Shown piece by piece: positions 55,322 to 64,000 of a stretch of DNA of 64,000 nt. The notes under the pieces were generated by a model. It was not told where the DNA came from. It worked only from the letters and a program-made list of their open reading frames with translations, and ran no database searches. How positions within the stretch are numbered: position 1 is the first letter of the stretch; every line of letters begins with the position of its first letter. Origin of the DNA: an uncultured Dehalococcoidia bacterium. GTDB taxonomy: Bacteria > Chloroflexota > Dehalococcoidia > Lucifugimonadales > Lucifugimonadaceae. A program made the translations under genes and the position numbers. The DNA is taken from contig OY282385.1 in assembly GCA_958295935.1 (NCBI GenBank), positions 2,335,545 through 2,399,544 of the forward strand, written 5' to 3'.

Positions 55322-55544
55322 CCTGATTTTCCCAGCCAAGATTCAGGGGTTAGGCAGAAGTGTGGTTTGTGCGCTGAGTATAGATGGCCGGCCGGGTTGG
55401 AGCTTTGGACAACTTCGGATAGAGGATCTCCGCATCCTTTTTCCTTCGCGGTGGATGGCGGGATCGGGATTAGGAGCGGGCGCTGGGTTCAGCTTGAACG
55501 GCAGCGTAGCCCAGCCTCTGCCGGCACGAAAAATGCCGTTCCCG

Positions 55545-57677
55545 CTAACGGGTAGGCTCTTCTTCGGAATCCTCGATCGAATCTGCGGAGGTCTCAGGTG
55601 TTGGCTGTTCGGTTACGAAGTGAAGCAGCCGTCCTCCCACGCCGAGCCAGGTGTGTTCGTCAAGTGTCACGACGCTATCGGCGGGCCGGCTGTTTACGCG
55701 CAATGATGGATCGCCGTCGGCAGGTGTGTAGCGTAACTCCACCCGGTCGGATCTGAAGTGGAATTCGCCTCCATTGAAAGGCAGACTGGGTAATTCGCTA
55801 GCCCCCACCCGGTCTTTGGCTAGCAATAGTCGTTTGGGGTCTCGTTCCACCCGGTTGAAGTCGACTATAAGGCGATTCATGTCGTCGTAGACGTACCCGT
55901 ATGGTTTGGTTCGGCTGAGGAACCAAGCCGCAGGGGTTCCGACTAACAGGGCAATGATCGCCAGCGGCAAGATCACGGTCCATATGGGAAATCCGCCTTC
56001 GGGATCTTCCTCTACTGTATCTGTATCGGGTGTGGGTGTGGCTTTCCTGATCGGCGTGGCTGTTGGTACTGGGGTGGGCTGGATGACGGTGATACTGACC
56101 GAGGGGCCTGCGAGAACCGCGTTGAACGGCCGGCCCAGGTGCTCGGAGTCCAACGACACTTGCAATTCATAATCTCCGGACTCTATGGGCGCTGCGTACA
56201 CTTCGAACTGCCATGCCAGTCCGTCGTCGAACTCTTCAACGGCTACAAATTCCACAGGCAATTCGTCGACCGGGCCGGTCAGCATCCCCCTCATTTCGTC
56301 TGCCTCCAAAAGGTGTGGGAACCCGCCGGTGGTGACCTCGACGATTGCTACTCGGGCATTGTCGCCTGGCGTCAACGTCGGTTCCTCGGAACGATTCAGG
56401 CTAAGCTTCGGGAAGTGTTCGGTGTGGTATACGCCACTTCCCCGAATGAGGGCGTCGTAATCGTCCCACGTCAGTTCTAACTGAACGTCGTTGACTCCCT
56501 GAGCTTCCGGCGCGGGTATGGCTGCGGAAAAGATGCCGTCTTGGGTTATCTCGTCGCCTGCGACGCCCCTGTCGTTCAACTCTCTGGTCTGCGTGACGCC
56601 GTCCGGCTGCTGTACGGTGGCCTTTAGGCGTGCTGCGGCAAGGGGCTGGGGCTGTCCTTCGATCATTGCGGCGACGGTGATTAGTCCGGGCTCCCCAATG
56701 GGTAGCGGAGGCTGGGGTATCAACTCCAGTTGAATGGGGTTTTTGATCTCTGCATAGGCTAGGAGTTTTAGGCCAGCCCCGACACCCCTCAGTCTCCACT
56801 CGCCCGGCGTAGGCTCGCTCACTGTGTAGGTCACAGTGTTATGCATCTCTTGAACGTCGATATTGGGGAACTCGTTGGTTGCGGGCGCTGCGTTGGGTCT
56901 GAACAAAGTGACCTGTGTGGCCGAGTTGATTCGTACGAAGACGACTCGAAGCGAGCGGGTGTGCGGGGCGATTTCTGCGGAAGCGATTGACTCTGTTCCG
57001 GGACGCAATTCAGCGTCGATGAGTACCACTCCTTCCAGGCCTATCTCTCTAGCGAGGAGTTCGCCGATTCCCTGGCCCGTGCCCAGATCGTAGTAGTCGC
57101 CTCCGGACTCTCTGGACACCTCCGACAGAAGCTCGCGGGCCGGGATTCCGGTAGTTGGCAGGGTCATGACGTCGACGCGCCAGTTCTGTGCACCGAACAG
57201 TTCGCCGGTCTTTGCCATCTGCGTCCTGGTGGCTTCGGTTTCTCCGAGGATTCGTCCGGGAGTGATGAGAACCACCCGGGTTTCGTCGGGAGCGATGCTG
57301 CTTGCCAGGTAGGCGAAAATGTCAGACAAAGCCCCGGTCTGATCGGAGCGCGCGATCACCGGGGCGTTCTGGAGGCGTTCGATTGCTTTTTCCAGCTCCT
57401 CGTCGTATGAGTCCTGCACGTCTACGGGTAGTGTGAAGTCGTAAGGCGTTATTCCGTAATCGACCAGGACTAATTTCCCGCGCTCCATAGCGCCGGCCAC
57501 TGTCCTCATCGCAGTTTCGGCCATTTCCCGGTCGAGCGAGTCGCCCGCGGCTCCAAGGTCGACTGCGATTACGGTAAGAGGGTCGTCGGTATCTTGGGCT
57601 ATGGCTGGCGGGTGGTACGACAGTGCGAGCAGTAAGGAGGCAGCCGATAGCGCTACTGACGCGATCAGACGGAGCAT
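55545..57677 (-). CDS. Secreted VWA-like protein with C-terminal membrane anchor
   Basis: 710 aa. Signal peptide (1-27). A von Willebrand A-like domain (about 34-230) runs from VIAVDLGAAG through VLVDYGITPYDFTL and VVLITPGRIL. Beta-rich repeats follow. A Thr/Pro-rich linker PTPVPTATPIRKATPTPDTDT precedes a transmembrane helix near residues 575-595, and a cytoplasmic part of about 100 residues ends with an FHA-like end (HTWLGVGGRLLHF). Function unknown. GGGGGAG 7 nt before the ATG sets the start. Confidence 0.7.
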   Translation of the reverse strand: MLRLIASVALSAASLLLALSYHPPAIAQDTDDPLTVIAVDLGAAGDSLDREMAETAMRTVAGAMERGKLVLVDYGITPYDFTLPVDVQDSYDEELEKAIERLQNAPVIARSDQTGALSDIFAYLASSIAPDETRVVLITPGRILGETEATRTQMAKTGELFGAQNWRVDVMTLPTTGIPARELLSEVSRESGGDYYDLGTGQGIGELLAREIGLEGVVLIDAELRPGTESIASAEIAPHTRSLRVVFVRINSATQVTLFRPNAAPATNEFPNIDVQEMHNTVTYTVSEPTPGEWRLRGVGAGLKLLAYAEIKNPIQLELIPQPPLPIGEPGLITVAAMIEGQPQPLAAARLKATVQQPDGVTQTRELNDRGVAGDEITQDGIFSAAIPAPEAQGVNDVQLELTWDDYDALIRGSGVYHTEHFPKLSLNRSEEPTLTPGDNARVAIVEVTTGGFPHLLEADEMRGMLTGPVDELPVEFVAVEEFDDGLAWQFEVYAAPIESGDYELQVSLDSEHLGRPFNAVLAGPSVSITVIQPTPVPTATPIRKATPTPDTDTVEEDPEGGFPIWTVILPLAIIALLVGTPAAWFLSRTKPYGYVYDDMNRLIVDFNRVERDPKRLLLAKDRVGASELPSLPFNGGEFHFRSDRVELRYTPADGDPSLRVNSRPADSVVTLDEHTWLGVGGRLLHFVTEQPTPETSADSIEDSEEEPTR

Positions 57678-57766
57678 CTATCTTCTCCCCCAAAATTCGC
57701 TGGGGTAACCTCTGCCGGGCGCGAGGTACCCGAACGCAAGGGAATTATCAGGTTATGCATGAGGAG

Positions 57767-57789
57767 GTGTTTTACTCTAGGGTAAACAC
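57767..57789. repeat. Inverted repeat, possible operator
   Basis: GTGTTT and AAACAC arms flank 11 nt, and further partly pairing bases give a 23-nt dyad. It is about 90 nt upstream of the VWA-like gene. Confidence 0.35.
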
Positions 57790-58014
57790 TGCCTAGTTTG
57801 TCGCATTGGCAAGAGAGGATCCATCTGTCAGGCGTGCGTCCTCTTTCATTCTGGCAAAAAGCCCGCCTATGCGAAAGCGCTGGCTGAGGGTGGAATTCAT
57901 GGTGTGGGTTGGGAAGGTCTTATGCCTCAATACTACCCGACGCATTGAGGCGCCTTCTGCGAGAAAAGCGGGTTACTGGTTCAGGGTTAACCGTGATCAT
58001 GGGGGGATGCAAGT

Positions 58015-58200
58015 ATGTGCAGGACGGTAGCGGCTCCTCTAGCCGTTGCTTTGGGCAGTGCGGGTACGGCTGTGGGGCTGGCTCTTGCGGTACTGCGCGC
58101 GCGGGTCGACCGCAGAGCGGATGAGCGAGCCAGAGATGAGGCGAGCGAGCGCGATGGCCGGGGGAATAGTGGAAATGGTGAGGGGGAAACGCAGCGATGA
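58015..58200 (+). CDS. Candidate small membrane protein (hypothetical)
   Basis: 61 codons, ATG with GGGGGGA about 7 nt upstream. One hydrophobic Ala/Leu/Val segment (about 5-27) is followed by a highly charged Arg/Asp/Glu tail. No family recognised; could be chance, since the region is GC-rich. A Cys-rich alternative frame overlaps it. Confidence 0.3.
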   Translation: MCRTVAAPLAVALGSAGTAVGLALAVLRARVDRRADERARDEASERDGRGNSGNGEGETQR

Positions 58201-58209
58201 GGGTTTTTT

Positions 58210-60255
58210 TCACGCTCGCCCCAACTGTCGCGTTAACTCCGCCGGATCGGTCGTAGGCGCTTGGCACGAGTAGTTCTCGCACAGGTACGCGGCGGGCTTG
58301 CCTCCTATCAGTCCCTTGCCCTCAAGCAGAGGTGTCGTCCCTACATCTACCAAGCTTGGCGCTCCTGCCAGAATGCGGTTGGGCGCGTACCCTGATCGAG
58401 CCGCGTTGAGCAGCTCCGAGTATGACGGGTCATCGGGTGGGCCTATCACTGCCAGTTCCTGGACGCGCGACAGGTAAAAGTCGAGTGCGCATAGCCACCA
58501 TGCGAGGCCGCTTGGAGCTTGGGGCATGAGTCCACTAACCGACCTGAGCGCTGATTCCGCGGTGCGGCGGTAGGCGTTTTCGCCTGTGAAGGCGCTCAAC
58601 CTCAACAGCGCGCTAGCCGCTGCGGACCCTCCGCATGGCATGGCGTTATCGAAAACGTCTCGGGGTCTGACGATTAGCTGCTCTTGATCCATGCCGGTGT
58701 CGTACAGGGCCCCATCGTCGTCATCCATGAACAGGTCCGGGATTCGGTCTGCCAGGCTTTGGGCTTCATCGAGCCATCGAATGTCGAAGGTCGCTTCGTA
58801 TAACGAGATCAAGGCGTCGGCCAGCAAGGCATAGTCTTCAAGGTACGCTTTCAGTTTTGCCTGTCCGTCTTTCCAGGTTCTGAGTAGCCTGCCGTTGACG
58901 ACCATGTTGGACAACAAGAACTCTGCGTTTGCTATTGCGGCGTCAACCCACTCTGGGCGGTTCAGATATGCGCCGCACTCGGCGAACGCCTTCATCATCA
59001 TGGCGTTCCACGCGGTGATGATCTTTTCATCGCGGCTTGGGCGCACTCGCTTGGCTCTAGCCTGGTAGAGACGTTCTTTGGCCTCGCTGACCAGGCGGAG
59101 CAACTCGTCCACCGGGACGTCGATCGCGGCCGCGGCCTCTTCGTCGGAGCGCGGGAGGTTGAGGATGCTCTTTCCCTCCCAGTTACCCTCTTTGGTCACT
59201 CCCCAGTACTCGGTGGCGATGCGTCCGAGTTCTGGCCCGAGTTCCTGTTCGATCTGCCTTGGCAGCCAGGTGAAGAACTTACCTTCTTCGCCTTCGGAGT
59301 CGGCATCCTGTGCGGAGTAAAATCCCCCTTCGGGGTGAGTCATCTCCCTTAGCACGTAGGCGAGTGTATCTTCCACTACCCTCTTGAAGAGCGGGTCTCC
59401 GGTCGCCTGCCATCCGTGCAGGTATAGGGATGCCAGTAGTGCGTTGTCGTATAGCATCTTTTCGAAGTGCGGTACCAGCCATACGGAGTCTGTGGAGTAG
59501 CGGTGGAATCCCCCTCCTATCTGGTCGCAGATGCCTCCGCGGGCCATTTTCTTCAAGGTAGTGCGGACAATGTTCAGGCAGTCTGCGGAGCCGGTCTCTT
59601 TCCAGTAGCGCAGCAGAAACTCGTACACCATGGGTTGGGGGAACTTCGGCTGAAGTCCTATGCCGCCGTTCTCGAAGTCGGCGTCTCGAGTGATGCCGAG
59701 GAAAGCTTGGACTATCAGGTCTCGATCAAGGGGTTCAGCGCCGGGCCTCGGGGCGGTCTGGGCCTGGATGGCGCCTATGACGCGGCTTGAATTGGAGAGA
59801 ATCTCGCTGCGACGGGTGTTGAAGGCCTGGGCTACGGACCTGAGCACCCTGGGAAAACTTGGCATACCGCCTCGGTCTTCCGGGGGGAAGTAGGTTCCTC
59901 CAAAGAAGGGCCGCCCTTCCGGTGTCAGGAATACCGTGGTGGGCCATCCGCCATGGCCGGTCATCGCCTGTACCGCGGTCATGTATATCGAGTCCACGTC
60001 TGGGCGTTCTTCGCGGTCTACCTTGACGTTGACGAACGACTGATTCATCAGGCTTGCGATCTGCGGATCTTCGAAGGACTCTTTCTCCATGACGTGGCAC
60101 CAATGGCAGGATGAGTAGCCTATGCTCAGGAGTATCGGCTTGTCCTGCAACTTGGCCGCGGCCATGGCGTCGGGGCTCCACGGATACCAATCTACGGGGT
60201 TGTCCTTATGCTGCAGGAGGTAGGGGCTGGTTTCGTTTGCCAGTCTGTTCGGCAT
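58210..60255 (-). CDS. DUF255 thioredoxin-domain protein (YyaL/SPATA20 family)
   Basis: 681 aa. An N-terminal thioredoxin fold (about 1-165) carries [16 protein letters not shown], with Cys50 and Cys53, and [16 protein letters not shown]. An (alpha/alpha)6 glycosidase-like barrel follows with [19 protein letters not shown] and [15 protein letters not shown]. The cellular role of this family is not established; a redox function is inferred. It lies 3 bp after the thioredoxin-NHL selenoprotein, so they are co-transcribed. Confidence 0.88.
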   Translation of the reverse strand: MPNRLANETSPYLLQHKDNPVDWYPWSPDAMAAAKLQDKPILLSIGYSSCHWCHVMEKESFEDPQIASLMNQSFVNVKVDREERPDVDSIYMTAVQAMTGHGGWPTTVFLTPEGRPFFGGTYFPPEDRGGMPSFPRVLRSVAQAFNTRRSEILSNSSRVIGAIQAQTAPRPGAEPLDRDLIVQAFLGITRDADFENGGIGLQPKFPQPMVYEFLLRYWKETGSADCLNIVRTTLKKMARGGICDQIGGGFHRYSTDSVWLVPHFEKMLYDNALLASLYLHGWQATGDPLFKRVVEDTLAYVLREMTHPEGGFYSAQDADSEGEEGKFFTWLPRQIEQELGPELGRIATEYWGVTKEGNWEGKSILNLPRSDEEAAAAIDVPVDELLRLVSEAKERLYQARAKRVRPSRDEKIITAWNAMMMKAFAECGAYLNRPEWVDAAIANAEFLLSNMVVNGRLLRTWKDGQAKLKAYLEDYALLADALISLYEATFDIRWLDEAQSLADRIPDLFMDDDDGALYDTGMDQEQLIVRPRDVFDNAMPCGGSAAASALLRLSAFTGENAYRRTAESALRSVSGLMPQAPSGLAWWLCALDFYLSRVQELAVIGPPDDPSYSELLNAARSGYAPNRILAGAPSLVDVGTTPLLEGKGLIGGKPAAYLCENYSCQAPTTDPAELTRQLGRA

Positions 60256-60258
60256 GTT

Positions 60259-61752
60259 TCAAAGGCCCTTCAGTTTGAGGGTCGAGACTTCATAGTCGGT
60301 ACTTTGCAGATCGATCACCCTGATGGCGTGATTGTTGGTGTCTGCCAGGTAAAGAGCGCCGTTGCGCCAAGCGACCCCGGCGGGTTCGTTGAATCGGGCT
60401 CTCTTTCCCCGACCGTCATACGCCCCGCGCTGTCCATCTCCGGCAAGTGAACTGACCTCCGCAGTCTTTTGGTCGATGCGCTTTACTCTGTGGTTGTAGG
60501 TATCGGCTATGTAAAGCGCATCCGGCCCAATGGCGATGCCCTGTACGTGCTGCAACAGAGCCCGCTTGCCTGTAGCGTCCCGGTCTCCAAAATCGAAGAG
60601 TCCTGTACCTACGATGGTGACGACTTCGCCATTTTCGCCGATGCGAGCGTATCGTACCGCGCTGGTCTCGGAATCTACGAAGTACACGAGGTCCCCGCGG
60701 GCTGCTACACCGTATGGCTGGGCCAGCTGAGCCGTCAGTCTTGGGCCGTCAACGATGTTCTCTCTGCCATTTCCGGCGAATGGAGCGATCTGACCGCTCG
60801 AAAGGTCCAGCTGCCACAATTGGTGGAACCCTGCCATAGCGACGTACAACGCGCCGTTATGCAGAGCGAGGTCATACGGAGATTTAAGAGGGTTGTCGAG
60901 TGCATTGCCCCCGGAGTGCCGGTATAGGGACTGCTCACCCGTCCCTGCCACGGTGGACACACATCCGGCGCGCAGGTCGATCTTGCGGATGTTGTGGTTT
61001 CCGGCGTCTGCTACGTATACGGAGTCGCCTTCGACCGCGATGCCTTGGGGGTTGTTGAATTCGGCGCTTTTCAGAGGCCCATCGGCGTTGCCTGGGTCGC
61101 CGCTGCCGATCACGTGGAGGACCGTGCCTCGGAAATTGGTTACCAGCACGCGATTGTGGCCGGAATCTGCGATGAATAGCCTGTCGCGGGCAACTTCCAG
61201 TTTGCCGGGGAACGAAAGAGGCCGCTCCCTAGCCTGCAGGGCTTCAAGCTGGTGATCGAGGACTTGGTGGTCAAGCAGCCCGCGATGATCGAACTCGTCG
61301 ATCATTTCTCCGATGACTCGCTCCATGGCTGCCGGTTCAAACTCGCCTTCGTGCCGTCCGATAACTTTGCCATCCGGGTCGATGAACATGAGGGTTGGCC
61401 ATGCCCTCACTGCGTATGACTGCCAGACCTGAAAATCGCGGTCGTTTACGACGGGGTGCTGGATCCCGTAACGAAGGACGGCATCCCGTAGGTTGGCTGT
61501 GTCCTTCTCGGTCGTGAATTTGGCTGAGTGGACGCCGACCACGGCCAAAACGTCTTGATGTTTCTGTTCCAGCTTCCGCAACTGCGGAAGTACGTGCATG
61601 CAGTTGATTCAGCAGTAGGTCCAGAAGTCCAGGATGACAAGCTTGCCCCGGAGGTCTGCCATCTTGAGGGGCCGGTCGATGTTCAGCCAGTCGAGGCCGG
61701 ATGGGAAGTCCGGGGCGTTGACCTTGCCGGCGTATTTGCTTGGAGTTGTCAT
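60259..61752 (-). CDS. Thioredoxin-like NHL-repeat selenoprotein with in-frame UGA (Cys-Sec-Ile-Asn-Cys)
   Basis: 497 codons with an in-frame TGA at 61611-61609 (residue 48). The sequence before it ([10 protein letters not shown], Cys47) and after it ([10 protein letters not shown], Cys51) is the thioredoxin-like motif of NHL-repeat proteins related to NHLRC2, where the family has Tyr-Cys-Cys-Ile-Asn-Cys. The UGA replaces the second Cys, giving a Sec-x-x-Cys active site. Residues 52-150 complete the thioredoxin fold ([11 protein letters not shown]), and about 170-490 is an NHL beta-propeller with [30 protein letters not shown]. The ATG at 61752 overlaps the small upstream gene by ATGA. A hairpin follows the UGA. 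Without recoding the gene splits in two. Confidence 0.88.
61573..61590 (-). promoter_or_regulatory. Candidate bacterial SECIS element in the thioredoxin-NHL gene
   Basis: A perfect 7-bp stem CUUCCGC/GCGGAAG with loop AGUU begins 18 nt after the UGA; the loop begins 25 nt after it and has G at position 2 followed by U. This fits the bacterial SECIS model. A CAACUGC/GCAGUUG pairing is an alternative fold. Confidence 0.65.
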
Positions 61753-61928
61753 GTACTTCGTTCGAGGGTTCCGTGATGGGGTTGGACTGTTTCCGGCGGC
61801 TTGCGCGTCGTGTGTTGTTTCCCAGCCGGTCGAGAAGGGCCTTCGGTCGGCGGCGCTTGAGCCCAATAGGCGATGACTGTGGCGAGGGCGGCGAGGAGTC
61901 CCTGCCAGAGACCCGCCTTGAAAATCAT
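61749..61928 (-). CDS. Small single-span membrane protein (hypothetical)
   Basis: 59 aa from the ATG at 61928, or 91 aa from a TTG at 62024. A hydrophobic segment [19 protein letters not shown] spans the membrane and a polar Pro-rich tail follows. The stop overlaps the ATG of the selenoprotein gene by ATGA, which supports it as a real translated gene. No family is recognised. It may anchor or couple the redox proteins downstream; that is a guess. Confidence 0.4.
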   Translation of the reverse strand: MIFKAGLWQGLLAALATVIAYWAQAPPTEGPSRPAGKQHTTRKPPETVQPHHGTLERST

Positions 61929-62052
61929 GATGATGCTCGCTATGGGTCCGGCCAGGGTAGAGGGGCCTACAGGGTCTTCATTCCATGCATGAGCCGCGAC
62001 AGCGAGCACCTGAAGGCTTTCCAAGCGTGTTGTCGGCCATTTTCAATTTTGT

Positions 62053-62373
62053 CTACTCCGGCCCTGGGAAGAAGTCCGCTCCCTGCATGATCATGTCCTG
62101 CTGCGCCACGATGATTCCCTGAACGCGTGGTATGTAGTCGCGCTGCCACCTGGGGTCAGTTCTAACCGCGTCTCTGGCCTCTTCAAAGTGTGCAAAATCC
62201 CGGTACGCCCAGATGTGCACGACTCTGTTGAGCTTGCCGACGTCAGCGTAGTACCAGCCGGCCAATTTGACGCCGTGGTCGTCCCGAATCTTCAGGGCCA
62301 CCTCTCGGACGGCCGCCATGTACTGGGGGACGGTACCTACCTTGAGGTCGTATATCCTCATGTTATAGATCAT
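62053..62373 (-). CDS. NIPSNAP family protein
   Basis: 106-aa ferredoxin-like fold protein. MIYNMRIYDLKVGTVPQYM at the start, then LAGWYYADVGKLNRVVHIWAYRDFAHFEEARDAV and a WQRDYIPRV end are typical NIPSNAP features. The function in bacteria is unknown. First in the run leading to the thioredoxin-NHL and DUF255 genes. Confidence 0.85.
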   Translation of the reverse strand: MIYNMRIYDLKVGTVPQYMAAVREVALKIRDDHGVKLAGWYYADVGKLNRVVHIWAYRDFAHFEEARDAVRTDPRWQRDYIPRVQGIIVAQQDMIMQGADFFPGPE

Positions 62374-62692
62374 CGTTTGGTCTCTTCCCTGGTCACCTGC
62401 CCGAACTGAGGGGCAGTCGGGTCCAAGCTTGTGTTCCTTTTGACGAATGGGCCGTCGTGTGTGCGTTCGTTGAAGCGGCGGCGGTTGTTAGACGGCTTGG
62501 GTATGTACGGAATCCTACACGTTCTCCGTTGGCGTTGCGTCAAGTGCGGGTTTGACTTGCTCGGCAGTTCTGGCGGAGTTTAATTATTGACACTGGCTTG
62601 CGCTGACCCGACACTCCGGGGGCTGAAGCGGCGGGCGTCTTACCGCGACCTGGCTGATGGTTCGTCGGTCACCTTGCCGGATGAGGGTCTAA
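62374..62692. other. 319-bp divergent intergenic region
   Basis: No gene seen. On the plus strand TTGACA at 62587-62592, a 17-nt spacer and a weak GACACT at 62610-62615 could drive the DinB-like gene, about 70 nt upstream of its ATG. No terminator or repeat is clear. Confidence 0.35.
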
Positions 62693-63361
62693 ATGCCGAT
62701 GAACGCGGAATATGCAGACAGCGCTCCCGCTAGGGCAGCGTTTCCTGAGTACTGGTCGCTGGAAAGCCAGGCCAGGGCGGAGGTGGAAGGGCTGAGCGAC
62801 GCGCAGCTCGACTGGACTTCAGATCGGTGGGAATGGAGCAGGTGGAGCATCCGTCAGAACCTCTCTCACATGGGTTCGGTGTTCTACCGCTGGATGCTTG
62901 AACGCTGGGGCGAAGAGCTGTATCCCAGGGGTCTGCCGGTGTCAGCGGCTGAGACCGCCCGAATGTCGTCTCCGTCTCATGACCGCCGCATGGACGACAG
63001 AGTGGTATGGGAGGTCGTTGACATTCTTGCTTCTCTTGCAGGCGGCGTGGATCTGGTACGGCGGGTCTTGTCGAGCGAGACGATGGGGTCTATGCGCTCA
63101 AAGGAGGTAGTCCGCAGTCCTTCGCCGCAGTGGCCGATGATGGCGGCGGCGCACCCTATCGGCGTTGTTCTGGATGAAGACGGCAACGGCGGCTCGATCA
63201 CTCTGGAGGCGACTGTCCGGCACATGTACTTCGAGTTCGTCACTCACTTGTACAACATCCAGCGTCTGAAGCGTGCCCAAGGTCTTGTCGCCGTTGTCAA
63301 ACTGCCCAAGGTGGGCTATTGGATGCTGCCGGGCTGGGACCGCAGCGAGCCGCCGGTTTGA
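62693..63361 (+). CDS. DinB-like superfamily protein
   Basis: 222 aa. SLESQARAEVEGLSDAQLDWTSDRWEWSRWSIRQNLSHMGSVFYRWML is the N-terminal part of the four-helix DinB/YfiT fold with a His, and EATVRHMYFEFVTHLYNIQRLKR supplies the second His ligand pair. These are likely metal-dependent thiol or detoxification enzymes; substrate unknown. GAGGG 5 nt before ATG supports the start. Confidence 0.7.
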   Translation: MPMNAEYADSAPARAAFPEYWSLESQARAEVEGLSDAQLDWTSDRWEWSRWSIRQNLSHMGSVFYRWMLERWGEELYPRGLPVSAAETARMSSPSHDRRMDDRVVWEVVDILASLAGGVDLVRRVLSSETMGSMRSKEVVRSPSPQWPMMAAAHPIGVVLDEDGNGGSITLEATVRHMYFEFVTHLYNIQRLKRAQGLVAVVKLPKVGYWMLPGWDRSEPPV

Positions 63362-63521
63362 ACCTTCAGACTTGATACCCTACCCGGGCGTGACGGTACT
63401 TCGTCCTATCAGGCTGTTCCTGTTTATCGACTGAACGGCGATATCGGTAGGGCGTCTGATTGGGCAGGATCGAACCGATCCTGGAATTTCTCAAGGGGCC
63501 ATTCGTCAGGAGCGTAAGAGG

Positions 63522-64000
63522 ATGACCAATAAACGGCGAGTCTTGATAACCGGTGCGAGCGGCTACGTAGCGTCGCAGATGCTCCCCGAATTCCGAGATC
63601 TTTACGACCTCGTGCTGGTCGACGTGACCAGGGAGAATAGGGACGGCGAAACGGTTCCGGGGGTTATCGTCGCGGACTTAGCTGATCCCGACCGTACAAA
63701 GTATCAGCACCTTTTCGAGAACGTGGACGCGGTCATACACCTGGGCTACATGAGGTCTGCCCCGGGAGGCGTCTTCGGAACTGAGACTCCGCAGATCGAC
63801 CGCTTCGACATGGAGCTCAACAACGTGCGGATGGCCAACAACGTGTATCGGGCGTCGTTCGACGCGGGGGTTAGGCGAGTGGTGTCGGCAAGTTCCAACC
63901 ACGCAGCCGATTGGTACGAGGACTATCAGATTCACGTCAGGCAAAAGGAGTTCGTGGCGCCTGGCGAATTGCCTCTGTCCAGCAATTTCTACGGCTGGGC
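63522..64000 (+). CDS. NAD(P)-dependent sugar epimerase/dehydratase-like protein (partial)
   Basis: Runs off the right edge; 159 codons visible with no stop. The Rossmann motif VLITGASGYVASQML is at about 7-21, VDVTREN follows beta-2, VDAVIHLGYMRSA is present, and SASSNHAADWYED places the catalytic Ser region. This fits the extended SDR family, uronate dehydrogenase or epimerase type; the Tyr-x-x-x-Lys lies beyond the edge. AGAGG precedes the ATG. Confidence 0.82.
   Translation, partial: MTNKRRVLITGASGYVASQMLPEFRDLYDLVLVDVTRENRDGETVPGVIVADLADPDRTKYQHLFENVDAVIHLGYMRSAPGGVFGTETPQIDRFDMELNNVRMANNVYRASFDAGVRRVVSASSNHAADWYEDYQIHVRQKEFVAPGELPLSSNFYGW

Larger units (their letters stand above)
57678..58209. 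other. 532-bp region with a dyad and one weak small gene candidate
   Basis: Contains the inverted repeat at 57767-57789 and the 61-codon candidate at 58015-58200. Otherwise no supported gene or RNA. Confidence 0.5.

Noticed and set aside
57909-58124. Cys-rich frame proposed as a RiPP or metallothionein-like peptide
   Set aside because: No ribosome site at its ATG (58000), no modifying enzyme nearby, and the overlapping 58015 frame has a better ribosome site; kept only as a remark.
463-64000. Reassignment of UGA to an amino acid as the reason for the two in-frame TGAs
   Set aside because: Most neighbouring genes, including those with ATGA and TGATG overlaps, end at TGA, so it is a stop in this genome.

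Overview
The window is a densely packed bacterial chromosome segment with about 55 genes on both strands, short intergenic gaps and many ATGA/TGATG-type overlaps. Best inference: a Chloroflexota bacterium of the SAR202/Dehalococcoidia type. The basis is content: a complex I operon A-B-C-D-H-I-J-K-(DUF2007)-L-M-N without E/F/G, a succinate dehydrogenase with a CCG-domain third subunit, alpha2-type glycyl-tRNA synthetase, paralogous zinc alcohol dehydrogenases, and many single-gene catabolic enzymes (amidohydrolase, SMP-30, cupin, HAD, DAO, GMC, DinB-like). No 16S rRNA is present, so placement is inference. I see no tRNA, rRNA, CRISPR array, transposase or obvious transcription regulator.

Layout. 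1-5 kb: the end of an unknown gene, a zinc alcohol dehydrogenase, then a large Upf1-like helicase fused to a DUF559/Vsr-like nuclease. The helicase lies between two nearly identical ~86-90 bp direct repeats that carry the promoter, ribosome site and start codon of the alcohol dehydrogenase, so it looks like an inserted defence-type gene. 5-15 kb: small-molecule catabolism (amidohydrolase, bicupin, SMP-30, HAD, DAO oxidase, amidase, two SDRs, SRPBCC) and a thiamine salvage pair (tenA-thiD). 15-24 kb: glyS, MaoC, a TlpA lipoprotein, a CopD-like membrane protein, folK-folP, an acyl-CoA carboxylase beta subunit, a MazG-like protein, isocitrate and malate dehydrogenases. 24-29 kb: sdhA-sdhB-sdhE, NUDIX and NAD kinase. 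29-41 kb: the complex I operon, with a recognisable promoter. 41-46 kb: a second zinc alcohol dehydrogenase, a CPA2 antiporter, a SelW-like selenoprotein, an acetyltransferase and threonine synthase. 46-53 kb: a secreted PKD/TolB-like lipoprotein and the E1alpha-E1beta-E2-lipB 2-oxoacid dehydrogenase operon. 53-64 kb: a cyclophilin lipoprotein, a GMC oxidoreductase, a secreted VWA-like protein, and a redox operon (NIPSNAP, small membrane protein, thioredoxin-NHL selenoprotein, DUF255 protein), then a DinB-like protein and a partial epimerase.

The most notable result is two genes that a standard annotation would truncate. In both, an in-frame UGA sits exactly where the family has a redox cysteine: Cys-Val-Pro-UGA in a SelW/Rdx protein (44111-44392, minus) and Tyr-Cys-UGA-Ile-Asn-Cys in a thioredoxin-NHL protein (60259-61752, minus). 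Each UGA is followed, at the right distance, by a hairpin resembling a bacterial SECIS element. UGA is an ordinary stop in many neighbouring genes, so selenocysteine insertion is the simplest reading and the organism should encode SelA/SelB/SelD and tRNA-Sec.

Together the genes describe an aerobic organoheterotroph: acids and alcohols enter through oxidoreductases and acyl-CoA carboxylase, pass through the 2-oxoacid dehydrogenase and TCA enzymes, and electrons go to complex II and a complex I whose electron-input module is not encoded here.
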